The notes below the pieces were generated by a model. It searched no databases. It saw only the letters and a list, made by a program, of their open reading frames with translations, and had not been told where the DNA came from. From contig JAYJMM010000041.1 in assembly GCA_037349105.1 (NCBI GenBank), positions 9,050,501 to 9,114,500 on the forward strand: a DNA stretch of 64,000 nt, read 5' to 3'. The number at the start of each line of letters is the position of its first letter. The stretch's first letter is position 1. Shown one piece after another: positions 1-10,919 of this stretch. The position numbers and the translations under genes were made by a program. This DNA is from Limnomonas spitsbergensis (taxonomy: Eukaryota; Chlorophyta; Chlorophyceae; Chlamydomonadales).

Positions 1-2339
1 GGTGACCAGGACCCCAGAGAACCTCAGTCACCCCTCCTGGTGCCCATCCCCGGAATAATTCCAAGATACTCAGGACAGGACAGGTGTTCATAATGCCTTC
101 AAAAGGTTTTTGTTTTAGCCAAAGATTCACCACACTTTTCTGGCCATGAAGTCGTAAAGTATCAAACAGTGAAAGCGGGGGCGACCCTGCTGGAGAAAGT
201 CAGAAATAAAGGCCGCGTCAGGTACTGACGTCAGCAGGTGTCAGCTCCGAGCGGGATCTCGCTCCGGGGTGGGGGTCTTTTTGAAAAGCGCTGAAATTAC
301 CACCACGCCGGACTGGAACTATCCCGATGACCAAGATACCAAGATACATACCACCCGTGTCTTTTTCACGGGGTCCAGTTGGAAGCGTACAAGAGTGCAC
401 CGCCCGGCCCTTCATTATTTACCATGCCTTACCTGCGAGTTTAGCCTTGTCGAATTGGTGCGTCGCCTGGACAGCAGAGAGTGCAATGTCAAACGGTGAA
501 TATATGGTATGCAGTAACGGGAAATATCTCGGCATGGTCAGAAAACGCTGTTGGGTAGCAAGCAAAGGGCCAGGGACTCAGTGCAGGGCTGAGCAAGCAA
601 GTGCAAACAGTGCGTGGTGGGGTCAGGCATCGCCTGCCCGCATGCATGCGTATTGGGCAGATGCGAAGTGTTCCCTCGCAGTTGTTCAATGGTGGATGGC
701 TGGGAGGCACGCAGAAGCTGTTCGGGATTCGTCGATTTCCACTCGCAAGCGCACCTTATCCATCAGTTTTCCGAACATTTTGATAGAGGATGTTACAGTT
801 GAGTGTGGGCGTGTGCTTGTGTGGTTGTGAGACGCGCCTGGTAATGGATATATGTGGCTTGATAATCAAAGAAAGCGCATAATTCCCCTGTAGCCTAGCT
901 CTGCCCTGCATCGTTTTTCGTAGCGTGCCTCTGTCCGAACTTCTAACGACTCTCTGGAACTTACTCATTTAATTCGTAGCGTGTCACCCCAAGGTGGGTG
1001 CGTGGGTGGGTGGGTGGCTCGAGGGCAATTGCTGGGAACCTTCCCCTTCACCGCACCCTGAGAGGTCACCTTCCCCTTCACCGCGCACTATACTTCTCCA
1101 ATAGCTTTCCAATCTTTCCAAACAAGGAAACTAAAAAACCTGACGGAAATGCCATGTTTACGCTGGGGAATCGCTGGGACCGAGTGTGCGTCGCTGTACG
1201 GGAAATGTTGGTAACTAACGCCATTAACGCGGGGAAATTAAGAAGGTCAGAGCCGTCCAGACTGACACAATACGAAACTTTAATCAATTTATGTTGATGC
1301 ATTTCGTAGCACCCAGTCGACCGAACTGTTTAGCGCACACGTCGAAGTTGTTGGACAGACCCAGCAAGAGGCCAGACGCGACCAGCACCTCGACAAGACG
1401 ACAACCACCGTGTCAAGCATGCACTGACGTCGACATCGACTGACGCCAGCGTCATCATTATTTTTTGACCCTGGAAGTATTTCAAATCTGATGATGAGCA
1501 TGCGCACATCGAACCCCGTTTCATATCCCATACATTCCAATGATCTGCCTCATCCTCCTTCACGTCGCACCCCTACTTTGCCATTGTATGCCCTGCCTAG
1601 TGCGCTGCACGCTGCGCGAGATGCCTACTTTCCCCCTACTTCCACGTTTTCCCCCCTACAGAAGTCACTATTTCCCCCCTCCCCCCATGCCATGCATCGT
1701 CCTTCATGCCCTGCCCTCCCCTCCCCATGTCATGCGTCATTAACCTCTCTCCAGGAAAATTCTGATGTGGGCGGATGAAAGAGCAAAAAATAGGAGGGCT
1801 GTTTGGTTACTTTGGTACAATTTTCTACACCCTCTTGCATGGCAATTCTGTGTGCTTGCATGGTGACTCTCCTGTGCCAGTTGTCCAAGTTTAGGCCCAT
1901 GCTCGGGCATTGGGAAGTTGCGTTGTTATAAATCAGCTCTGCTTATAGTGCATCACTGCCTTCATCTTGCCCTCATCTCTTGCGCGAAACATACCTACCG
2001 TTCCCATGCATGTTCGGTTCTATCGGTTCAGTTCCCACACAAGTTTCCACCGAACCGTACTTTCTTACTTGGTAAACCTGTCCCCCCTATGTACATGACA
2101 TCAGGCCTGTTGCGCCGCCCCCACCACGTCCCGACTAACCACAACAATCTGCTCAACCAACCACTATACTCGCTATGCCACAACCCTACCATAAGTCATC
2201 TATGAGAAATGCGTTTTGGCCACACAACATTTGTACATATGCGAAATAATTGGCCTTGTCGCCCGGAAACAAGCTAATCGTTTGAAGCCCCGAGCACAGC
2301 TGGCAAAATACCTACATCACCCAGATGTGTTAGAGACTT
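1..2339. other. Intergenic, no gene recognised
   Basis: Short open frames on both strands overlap one another and show no recognisable protein family or consistent splice pattern. There are C/T-rich stretches (about 1550-1740) and GTGGGTGG-type simple sequence near 1000. Exons of the deacetylase gene whose exon lies at 2777 could be hidden here, but none was seen. Confidence 0.5.
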
Positions 2340-2344
2340 CAACG

Positions 2345-2530
2345 CTTTGAACCAGGGCAGGCTAGGGCGGGATGCCCTGGCTCTTGTGGAGGATGTGGTA
2401 GATAACGTCGAGGTGTAGACGTTTCAGAGGCCTGGCCTTCCTTTCTACTGTTTTCCAGCCTTTTGTGGTGTGTCCCTTGACTTCCCCCAACCCTCCTTGG
2501 GTCTTTGTAAACAAGACAATGCTGTTTACC
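2345..2530 (+). mobile_element. Dispersed LINE-like 3' end, copy a (truncated)
   Basis: The plus strand encodes a short C-terminal peptide, DALALVEDVVDNVEV, followed by a stop, then a tail with T-rich tracts (TTTCCAGCCTTTTGTGG). The same C-terminal peptide (ALAFVEDVVDIVEA-like) followed by a similar tail recurs at 8000-8150, 9450-9520, 11730-11790 and 12350-12400. The shared 3' end with variable 5' truncation is typical of non-LTR retrotransposons. No reverse transcriptase is present in this copy, so the LINE assignment is inferred. Confidence 0.4.
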
Positions 2531-2776
2531 CATTTGGCTGGCTGGCTGCATGTGACCATGTGTGTGTGGCTGTCCGCACAAGGCACAGTGACTGCGTATG
2601 ACCTTGTGTGCACACGAGTCACCGTGGCCACACGTGGCTGCTTGCAACTTCATCCTGGCAGCTGCAGACTGATGGACAGGAAAGGTATCTTGCTTGTCTT
2701 GTGCACGGGGAACTGTGACGGCGCATGGTCACATCTGACCTAGCTGCCTCTCCCACTCTCGGCCCCCCCCTGGCAG

Positions 2777-2898
2777 GCTGACCCCTTGGGCGGCTGCTGC
2801 TTGACTCCTGCCGGCTACTTTGATATGACGAGGCGGCTGGCGGAGCTGGCCCCCGGTCACAGGCTGGTGCTGGCACTGAAGGGAGGCTACAACACGAG
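2777..2898 (+). CDS. Isolated exon of a class II-type histone deacetylase
   Basis: The exon is bounded by a good acceptor (CCCTGGCAG) and donor (AG|GTGGGT). It encodes ADPLGGCCLTPAGY, then a helix-like stretch, then RLVLALKGGYN. This matches the region of arginase-fold histone deacetylases that carries the zinc ligand Asp of the DPLGG motif and the downstream LEGGYN glycine-rich loop. These enzymes remove acetyl groups from lysines of histones and other proteins. Odd point: the usual Glu of LEGGYN is Lys here. I could not find flanking exons on either side; a LINE-like fragment lies about 240 bp upstream. It is either one exon of a gene extending left of the window or an orphan fragment. The homology call is firm; gene integrity is unknown. 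Confidence 0.65.
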
Positions 2899-3789
2899 GT
2901 GGGTCAGGGAGCGTTTCTTAATCTAAACAAACATGCAGTGTACTTGGTCATTTACCGCAAACATTGGTGCTGGTGAAGCGATTCTGGCATGGGGCATAGC
3001 TGATGCTAATTTTCTCGGGACCTGCCTAGATTGGGCCGTGATGCTGACGGGTCTGTCCAATATCTGTTTCTGGGGAGGCATGTTGAGATAAAGATGTAGG
3101 ACATTCAACGGAGTGCTTTGGTTTTGCATCCCTACACCACAAGTGTTGAACCCCATTCCACACACCACGCTTGAATGCATGAGGTCCCCACTCAACACGT
3201 GTGAGGACCTTCCGCCCCAGTAGTGTGGATTAATTGTGCCCCACCTAGCCCCGCTCCGTTTCCCCTGATGGACTGCTGATTGTGCCGTAGCATGTGTATG
3301 GACAGCCTTCACCACATGTGTGGAACCCCACACCATGTGTCTGCCACCCGCAGGGTGAAGCCGACTGTGTGACGGCCTCTGTCTGAGCTCTGCTGGGTGA
3401 CAGTGATGCGTCCGGGAAAGATGCAGGTCAGTCACCCCTGGGCGGTTATTAGGGTTCGGGATGTGCGTCCAAATGTTTAGGGATAAAGGGTTTGAACTGA
3501 TGTAGTCATGTACGTTGCCGCTGTTCCCTTGATATCAAAGTGTGTCAAGCTCCTTTTGGCTGTTCATTGTTTGGATGTTCGCGCCAGCCCACCTTCAGCA
3601 GGACTCATAGCGGCCACCACTAGGCTGATGGGGACCAAAGCTTGACCGGCCATTGGCTGGTGGCCGAAGCAACATGGCCTGCTCCACCATGCCCCCCCCT
3701 GTAAGCCGTGATGCAGTGCATCAAACATTCCTGGCTTCAATATTTTCGAATGACCCTTCAATACACAATGGTGTTGCCCCTGCATGCAG
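2899..3789. other. No gene recognised
   Basis: This stretch follows the deacetylase exon. I searched it for the next deacetylase exon and saw no convincing one. Two loosely similar segments containing CACACCA and TGTGTGGAACCCC (near 3120-3170 and 3305-3340) look like a degenerate duplication. Confidence 0.4.
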
Positions 3790-3884
3790 GAGGCAACGCG
3801 AATGTTGATGGCATGGTGGGGGAGGAAGGGCCGAGCGTATGGCCGTCGCCTGCAACTGGCAAGATATTGCGAGGCGTATCCAAG
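3790..3884 (+). CDS. Possible single exon, unknown protein
   Basis: A 95-bp open segment lies between a plausible acceptor (CCTGCATGCAG) and donor (CCAAG|GTGAGA). It reads EATRMLMAWWGRKGRAYGRR and continues LQLARYCEAYPR. Composition is basic and helix-like, and no family is recognised. It is about 900 bp downstream of the deacetylase exon, so it could belong to the same gene, but the peptide does not match the deacetylase C-terminal region that I know. Weak evidence. Confidence 0.25.
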
Positions 3885-4649
3885 GTGAGACCCAGAGCAG
3901 GAGGTATGAGAGGTATGATCTGGAGATATCAGGTCACCTCTCCGATCTGGAGATCTTAACAATGGATGCAGATCCCGATTTTTAGCTCCATGGAAACTGT
4001 CATGTTCCACTTGTTGCCCTGTAACAGCGCCACGTAACGCCATGTATGTCTGTGGGGAACATTAGGGGTGCCTGCTGTGCAGTGCAAATTCAAGCAAACT
4101 TCAGGTGCAATTTATTCAGCTCCATCCCGGCCCGCGGCCGGTAGGGGGGGGGGGGGACTTGTTCAGCATGCCCTGCTATTTGGGCTCAGGGCCTTAGGCC
4201 GCGCTTGGCTCGGCCCCAAGTGACTCAGTGGTAGCCCTGACTGGCGGCCCGCCAAAATCGCGCTAATAAAGCAGCGGTGCCTCAAGACCGAACTACATCT
4301 CTGCAGATGGCGGCACTTTCAAGGGTGACTGAGTGAGGAAGCGCACACGGCAGTGTTCCATGAAGTGTGCACTTGGCCACCTTTTGGCAGCCGCTGGGCA
4401 GTCACCAATGGGCCAGTGGAGACACAATCTGTGACCGGTTACAGCCGGTGGACCAAGCAAGCAGGGCACGAGGCCCCCACATGCTGCATGTCATGATATA
4501 CCTGTAGCTGAACATTATCATGCACCCTTAGATTAGCAGTGTAACACAGGCTTCGGAGCTCCTCCTAGATTTAAGTGTGACTTTCCCGTGTAGAAAAGGC
4601 ATTTGCGTATCTTGGCTGGGTTCAAGAAGTCATGCATGTGTCGGTTGAG

Positions 4650-4915
4650 GCTGCTGCTCATGCTCTTTTTAGGTGCAAGACGGGCACTGGCCCGTCTTGG
4701 ATGTTCGATGAGCTGATGCTGCTTCTGTTTTTCGGCTTGAAAGGACACAGACGCGACTTGGACGATTTTGATAGCCTGCTGTTGCTGCTCTTTTGAGGTG
4801 CAGGTAGGGCATTGGTGCGACTTGGCCGATTTTAATAATATGCTCATGCTGCTGTTGCAGGTAGGGCATTGGCGCGACCAGGCTGATTTCAATTTCAGGT
4901 GGGAGGCTTACCTGC
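4650..4915. repeat. Degenerate tandem repeat (about 63 bp unit, roughly four units)
   Basis: Units share GGTGCAGGTAGGGCATTGG, GCGACTTGG and CATGCTGCTG segments, most clearly at 4795-4900. The overlapping minus-strand frame is open only because of the repeat structure (recurring CPTC peptides) and is not treated as a gene. Confidence 0.45.
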
Positions 4916-6770
4916 ATCGCCTGGGTTCGGACCAGCGCTTACGTGGCAGCTGACAGCCTGGCGGTAGCTATCGAACAACTGCGCCTTTGTGTCTGTGGGA
5001 TGATAAAACAGCAGAGAAAACGCTTGTGGAGGGGAGAGGAGCTTGGTCTAACGGGTGTAATCAGTGTGATGGTGAAAGAACACCAAATGAGGGAGGGGAG
5101 ATCAGGTTGGTAGAAGTCAGTTTACGAACTGTTATATTGCCAGCGCATTCACTGAAAGGCCTGTCGGTTGTGTCAGTTAGATCTGTTAGAACATCAAGGC
5201 ATTCACCCTGAGGTGTTTTTATCAAGGGCCAACCAGTGTAGGCCTGTGAGTGGCATTAGCCGTGGCGACTTCAGATTCTGCTACCAGAAGCTAGGGTAGC
5301 CAACACCTGTATTGAGGTAGGTATGGTGGTATGAAAACTTGAATGAGGCTGGGTTTGGTTTAAGTTACTAGTTTTTGGATCAGTCTTATTCGGTGGTCTG
5401 AACTTTTAAGACCAATACTGGCTGGGTCTGGAAGGACATGCTCACCTGGCTCTCAAAAGTTATCAGATTATTTCGCTGTCCAGCAGTGGTTTGACATATA
5501 CTCGTATATGCATGAGACTGTTGTCCACTTCACCATTTGAACACTCGTAGCGTACGTATCATGTTTGATGGCAGCCCGAGTGTTTTTAAGCAAGGTCCAA
5601 AGTGTAACGTCACTGACATGTGTGATGGCGGTCAAGTCTTCATAAGCACGGCTTCGCATCAAAATTCACAGTAAGCAGCTGCCATGCAGAGCCGGTTCAA
5701 CTCACCAGTGTTTATTCTGCAATACACCAGATCACCTTTGGGCGGCCCTTAATGGTAGGATAGGGATTAAAACTGAATCCGCCCATGCCATCCAGCCCAT
5801 TCAGCAAGGCTTGCTGGACCAGGCCACAGCCTCGGGTCGTGATGCAGCTGATTTGCAGCAAATTTGTCTTGGAATTTAGTGTGATTCACGTAGCTGCTCA
5901 ACCAAGCGCCTGGCCCGTTATTGATCAATCCAGTGCTAGAGGAGGCTTGAGACGAGGCTGCGAGCAAAGCGTCACCTCAGGAGCTCATCGGCCTGCCATG
6001 TCTCATCATAATATGCGCCAGGATCTGCATGTAGCGGAACGCTCCCAGCAGCTGTGGCCATGCGGCGGCGCGCATGGTGGGGCCGGCTGCGCATGCTGGA
6101 GCACACTGGCCTTGGGCCATGCAGCAACATGGGCGGCAACTGTGAAGGAACGCATGATCAAGTTATTTTCCTTTTTCCTGCTATAATATTGTAATCTAGT
6201 GGCGAAAAAGAGGTGGTTTAGTTTCAACTGTGCAGAGACGACGCTTGCTCGGCGATGCGGTACAATGTGGGTTTTGCGAGAAGTCGGAAGCATGAGTAGA
6301 AATTGTGGTATTTAACAATGATAACCCCCATTTCACAAAAGAGTCCTGCTCAAGTAGCTGATGAGCATTAGAGATGTAAACCCTGGCGCTGTAAGACCCT
6401 GGCTTGGGAAGACCAAGACCTGAGCCGCGATCAATACCTCAGCGTCTTCTCCCGGCCGGCAATAACGGATACGTCGCTTTGCAAATGTTCATCGTTATCA
6501 ATTAATATCGAATGGACTACTGGTATAATCATACGGTGGATCAAGGCCTCCAATGTTGTGAAGTGAGAATCTTAATTTTGCTAGCAAGATTTCATCGGCA
6601 TCATGAAGACTAAAATGCACTAACAGAACGGCGTAGGAAATAATGACTGTGCTGATTCCGATCAACTCTGGCCATGGCGTGATTACTTTCCTGGCGAGAT
6701 TACATTTTCGGCTTTGATCTGGCTATGCATCCTTGAAGCCAGGCTCATGTCTCACTGCACTCAACGGCTC
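4916..6770. other. No gene recognised
   Basis: Ordinary complexity, AT/GC mixed. Short frames at 5785-6186 are coding-like in composition (Ala/Gly/Trp rich) but have no recognisable domain or splice context. Nothing further is supported. Confidence 0.4.
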
Positions 6771-6774
6771 GATA

Positions 6775-7600
6775 ATAAGATGGCAGAAAAGCAGACAGAG
6801 ATGGAAATTGGGCGGCTGGCCAAACTGGCTGCCGAGAACAAGCTTGATACTGAGCGGCTAGCCGGAGGGGCCGCCGAGAAGGAGCCTGCGATGGCGCAAC
6901 TGGTCAATACCATGGAAAGGGAAAAGGAGGCGGTGGCCAGGACGAGGGCCGTGATGTCGCCTTTATCCCAACTGAAATGGTAGACAGAAGCAAGATCAAC
7001 TACATCTTTCAACTCCGGTTTGGCGCTTGTGCCATGGTGTGGCTTGTCGAGGTTAACAACGATATATATGTATGCCTACAAGATATCTATGATGAGTGTT
7101 ATGATTTCATGAGGAGGGGTGTCACACTGCTTGTTTAAAGATGGTCTAGCGTTGTGCAAATCAACTATATGACGACCACATACAAGCAGTGTGACACCCC
7201 TCCTCATGAGATCATCACACTCACCAACGGAGTTATCTTGCATGCATATAGATCGCCGTTGATCTCGACAAGCCAGACCATGGCGCAGCCGCCAATGCCG
7301 ATTTGAAAGATGATGTTGATCTTGCTTCTGCCCACCATGTCCATATGAGTGGGGTAAAGGTGACATCACGGCCCTCATCCTGGCAACTGCCTCCGTTTAC
7401 CTTTCCATCATATTGACCATATGCGCCATCGCCGGCTCTTGCTCGGCATCCCGTATGGCCAGCCGCTCAGTATCAAGCTTGTCCTCAGCAGCCCGTTTGG
7501 CCTGCTGCCCAGTTTCTAGCTCGGTCTGCATTTTGCTATCTTGAGCCATTGAGACGTGAGCTGCGCTTACCGCGCTGTCAAATCTGCCATCACCATCCAT
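6775..7600. repeat. Large imperfect inverted duplication with coiled-coil gene remnants
   Basis: The left arm (about 6775-7137) and right arm (about 7186-7600) are imperfect reverse complements around a short centre that repeats CAAGCAGTGTGACACCCC. Both arms encode the same coiled-coil peptide in opposite directions: the left reads LDTERLAGGAAEKEPAMAQL and the right, on the minus strand, LDTERLAIRDAEQEPAMAHM. Both continue into AVMSPLSQLKW-like or AVMSPLPHSYG-like tails. The arms differ at many positions, so the duplication is old. It could form a long hairpin. Confidence 0.6.
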
Positions 7601-7880
7601 TGAGCCACCATCTCAATATGTTCCACGGGCCTTGCCATATATAACCTCGCAGCCACCGCATTCAGCCTCTCGGTGTCCATCTCTGCATGCCGCATATCAT
7701 CCGACACTGCCTTGAGCACAACGGCCAGCTCAACCTTGGCCCTGCCTCCGCGCATCTAGTTGCGCAAATGACATCTCATTTGGCGGATGTAGCCGCATGC
7801 TTCGCTTCCGCCAGTTTTGCCTTGGCAGCCATTGCATGGCCATCAACATACTTCCTTAGCTTGTGTCAGGTTGCACAACT
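7567..7880 (-). pseudogene. Coiled-coil protein remnant
   Basis: The minus strand carries broken frames such as KAKLAEAKHAATSAK and AEMDTERLNAVAARLYMARP. They resemble the coiled-coil peptides in the adjacent inverted duplication, so this is probably the upstream part of the same decayed sequence. Stops interrupt the frame. Function unknown. Confidence 0.35.
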
Positions 7881-7889
7881 TGTCAATGA

Positions 7890-8155
7890 TGTTACACCTC
7901 TGGGCCATGCTCAAATAAGGCTCGGCCGCGTGGGCGCCTCACTAAAGAGTTGGGAGGACAGTTGGAAAGGAACACAGAAGGGGGCATGACAAAATAAATG
8001 GGGAAAACGTGAGGGGAGAAATTGAAGGGACAAAACAAAAGGTTGGAAACACACAAAATACAAAGGAAGTTCCAACCTCTGAAAAAGTCCATGCCTCAAC
8101 AATATCTACCACGTCGTCCACAAAGGCTAGGGCATGTCACCCGATGTTGCACAAC
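7890..8155 (-). mobile_element. Dispersed LINE-like 3' end, copy b
   Basis: Read on the minus strand, this encodes HALAFVDDVVDIVEAW and then a T-rich tail ending in the GGCGCCCACGCGGCCGAGCC-type block that also ends other copies (9300-9345, 11900-11930, 32205-32225, 37125-37145). The shared terminus and conserved C-terminal peptide define the family. Confidence 0.45.
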
Positions 8156-8229
8156 TTGTAGGGTTCATTCCCAACCAACTGGTCAGTAGGGGGGGTCTTG
8201 GTAGCTTGACTTGGTAAGGCAAAGATTTA

Positions 8230-8580
8230 ATCCACATATATCGGGCAAGATGAGGGTTATGCGGGTAGGTGTAAGGTTCAGTTGGGGCTTATGACCTCGA
8301 GCATTATCATGTGGGTGGGTTTTGGGTACAACTACGGCTGACCTCGGGCATTGTGTAGTTGGGGACTGGCCTCAAGCACTGTATGAGTGGGTCTATGGTT
8401 CAGCTGCGGCTGATGTCCTCATGCGTTATTAGAGAAAGCTGGGTTTAGGGTCCTTAAGCCCTCGTGGCATGTCCTTGTGTGTTGAGCACCCCCCTCCCTC
8501 ATTTAGCCCATGTGGCATGTCATAGTGTGCTCAGCCCCCCCCTTCCCACCCTAAGCTTGTGGCCAATCCTAGTGTGCTCA
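8230..8580. repeat. Degenerate tandem repeats
   Basis: Roughly 60-bp units with GGGTTC/AGTTG(G/C)GGCT(G/T)A(T/C)G and CTCGGGCAT cores lie at 8240-8430. They are followed by about three units of GTGGCATGTC(C/A)TTGTGTG with C-rich spacers at 8465-8580. Divergence is high and the unit borders are approximate. Confidence 0.4.
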
Positions 8581-8599
8581 TCACTATCATCACCTATTT

Positions 8600-9180
8600 T
8601 CCTCTCTAAACCCTATGCACCCACGTGACTCATCCTTCAATAATATCCTCCAATCGGACCCTTCACTCAAAACCCTGAACATCCACTATACCACCACCCA
8701 CCCATCCAACTGACCCCAACCATGTCTCACCCAAGGGTGCCTAAAGATTGCTTGGATGGAGTCATGGAGAGACGTGTGGTGGGATCTCGTACTAGGATCT
8801 TGGCCATGCGGTCTTTTTAGTCCTCAGAGATCTTGAGGTTGGGCGGGACTTTGTAGTCCCCTTGAAGAATCCGCTCAGCATGTTCGAGAGATTGCATCAT
8901 ATATGTATTATGTTTATTATTATTGCTTTATTGTGTGCAAGATCTCGAGGTGGGAAGGTACCTTTTAGTCCACATGGAGGATCGGTTGAAGGAGGAGATA
9001 CGAGGGAGGTTGGGAGCCAAGGAAGGAGACACGTGTGTCCGACAGATAGATGTTTTTCATATATGAGATTTCGAGGTTGAAAATTTTATTTTCTGCGTTT
9101 GCCTTGTCCAAATGAAGGGCCACCTTAAGAAGAGAGAGTAGGGGGTTGAGGAGGAAGAGCGGAAATATCATGTTCTAGTT
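8600..9180. other. No gene recognised
   Basis: Contains AT-rich tracts (8890-8930) and repeated GAGATCTTGAGGTTGG / GAGATTTCGAGGTTG-like words near 8826, 8938 and 9064, possibly a degenerate repeat of about 115-125 bp. No coding signal. Confidence 0.35.
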
Positions 9181-9184
9181 TGTG

Positions 9185-10395
9185 CTAGACTGACTCAAAG
9201 ATGATGAGCTCGTATGGGACCTTGCAATCCGCAAGGAGGGTCCACTGCAAAAGGAGATAAAACTTGTGCGGCATGTTTCCATTTATGTCAATGGCGTTAC
9301 ACCTCTGGGCCATGCACAAGAAGGCTCGGCCGCATGGGCGCCCAATTGTCCAGAGGGGAGAAAAGAGGAAAATAAAAGGAAGGGGGGACAAAAGAAATGA
9401 ACAAAAGGAGAGGCCGGGAGGCAAACAAGTCCGACATTTGAGCTCATCTAGTAACCAGCCCTCCACAATGTCTACAATCACGTCCACAAAAGCAAGTACA
9501 TCCCACCCTTGCTCGGCCTGGTAAAGTTGGCGGAAGTTCGTGGCACCGTTGGGGCCTGGGGGGACCTGCCACCCCCCGCTCCCTTAATTGCTCCCTGACA
9601 CTAATACTGGGGCATCGGAAGCAAGCATGTAGTTAATGTAGTGCATCCTTCACATGCTCGCCATTACCACTTGACCAACATCGTTGGCGGCAACAACGTG
9701 CCTCTCGCTGCTGACCGCTGCGCCGTCCTCTGGTAACAGGCGTGCTGATCGCGCCAAACCTTAGTCTTTGTGCAAACACAAGCACACTCCCTCGTGCTGG
9801 TGCGGCTTTTGGCATGTGTCAGCACGGCGCCCGCCGTGGTCTGGAAACATGCGCAGTAGGTCGCCCCATACCTGTGCTCGGTGGTAGGGTCCCTAGGGTC
9901 CCCCCCGCCGCCGCTTGCGTCCATCTGCGCATGCTCATAGGTTGCGTCAACTCGAACCAACACCTTTGTGACGGGTAGTATGCGTTGTAGGTCAGCTGCT
10001 GCCCCCCGCAATGTGGGGGCGGCTGCCCCCTGCTTCAGCTCCTCCAGTGCACCTTGCAGATCAGAGCACCAAGGGCATCCTCCATTGCCCATATATCTAG
10101 ATATGTGTTTCTTTGACTAGAGGGTACATTTCCGAATGGCAGCAGGGGGTGTGGGGGGAACCGGGCGTTTTCATACCGACACACTGTGGCACCATTCCAC
10201 GTCTCTTCAAGACGCATTAATGGGTTTTCGAACGTGCGCAAGTCAATTGAGTGTTCCTGTGCCTCTCCTTGCGCGGTGTTGGCAGTGTGGACATCGCCGT
10301 GCACATTTCTGCGGATTGCGAGTCGACCGTATTGGCAATCTACATCATCAATTGCAATACATACTTTTGTCACAAGCTTGCGGCCCTTCATTTCT
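9185..10395 (-). mobile_element. LINE-like element 3' portion, copy c (decayed)
   Basis: On the minus strand two long frames overlap (10391-10035 and 10092-9664) and appear to be one coding region broken by a frameshift near 10070. Peptides include KVCIAIDDVDCQYGRLA, LQGALEELKQGAAAP and YGATYCACFQTTAGAVLTH. Downstream follow NGEHVKDALH and ACFRCPS, which match the DGEHVEDALHVCFQCPS peptide of the copy near 31880. The conserved tail VLAFVDVIVDIVEG and the GGCGCCC terminal block come last. A Cys-rich HxxxCP-type peptide close to the C-terminus is usual in LINE ORF2 proteins, so I infer a non-LTR element. No RT motif is visible in what remains. Confidence 0.4.
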
Positions 10396-10630
10396 TAAGA
10401 CCGCAGCGACTGTAAGGTTCTAGCCTCCCGCCAGCTCGGGCCTGTGGCTGTCCAGCTTCGAAGCTTAAACTGGGTGGACATTACTTAATGTCCTAAGCGA
10501 AGGGAGAATATGAAGACAAGAAGGTATTTCTTAGACACCGTCACCGAGTCTCACAAACGTTACCATCTGCAACTGGCAAGGGGGGCATGATTTCTAGTCT
10601 GAAATTGAAGGCACGATGGACGCGAAGTCC
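10396..10630. other. No gene recognised
   Basis: Short spacer between two repeat remnants; nothing identified. Confidence 0.3.
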
Positions 10631-10905
10631 ATCATTCAGTGTGCCACCGCAGATCCCTCCACCCATGCAATTTTCAGAGTTTCCATTGTGCAGATGCCTT
10701 GGATATCTCTCCCCAAACGCACTTAATGCAGCATTTCAATTGTGTATTGGTGTCACACCTGCCCCACAATCTCTCCTCTCAGAATGCAATTTGCAGCGTT
10801 TCATTGCACTCATGCAGCATGTAATGTTGTAATAGTGCACCAGCCCCACAAATCCCTCCAACCTGTAGCATCATGCAGCACGAGAGCGGCAGCATGACCT
10901 AGGCT
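10630..10905. repeat. Degenerate tandem repeat containing ATGCAGCAT cores
   Basis: About four imperfect units share CCCCACAAATCCCTCC-like and CTCATGCAGCAT-like words. Related words occur downstream of the LINE-like tails at 11990-12070 and 15100-15210, so this motif probably belongs to the same repeat family. Confidence 0.35.
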
Positions 10906-10919
10906 ATGCAAGGTAGAGA

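Noticed and set aside
3564..4043. 159-aa minus-strand frame
   Set aside because: Composition is not coding-like, it has no domain, and it overlaps the better supported plus-strand exon candidate at 3790-3884.
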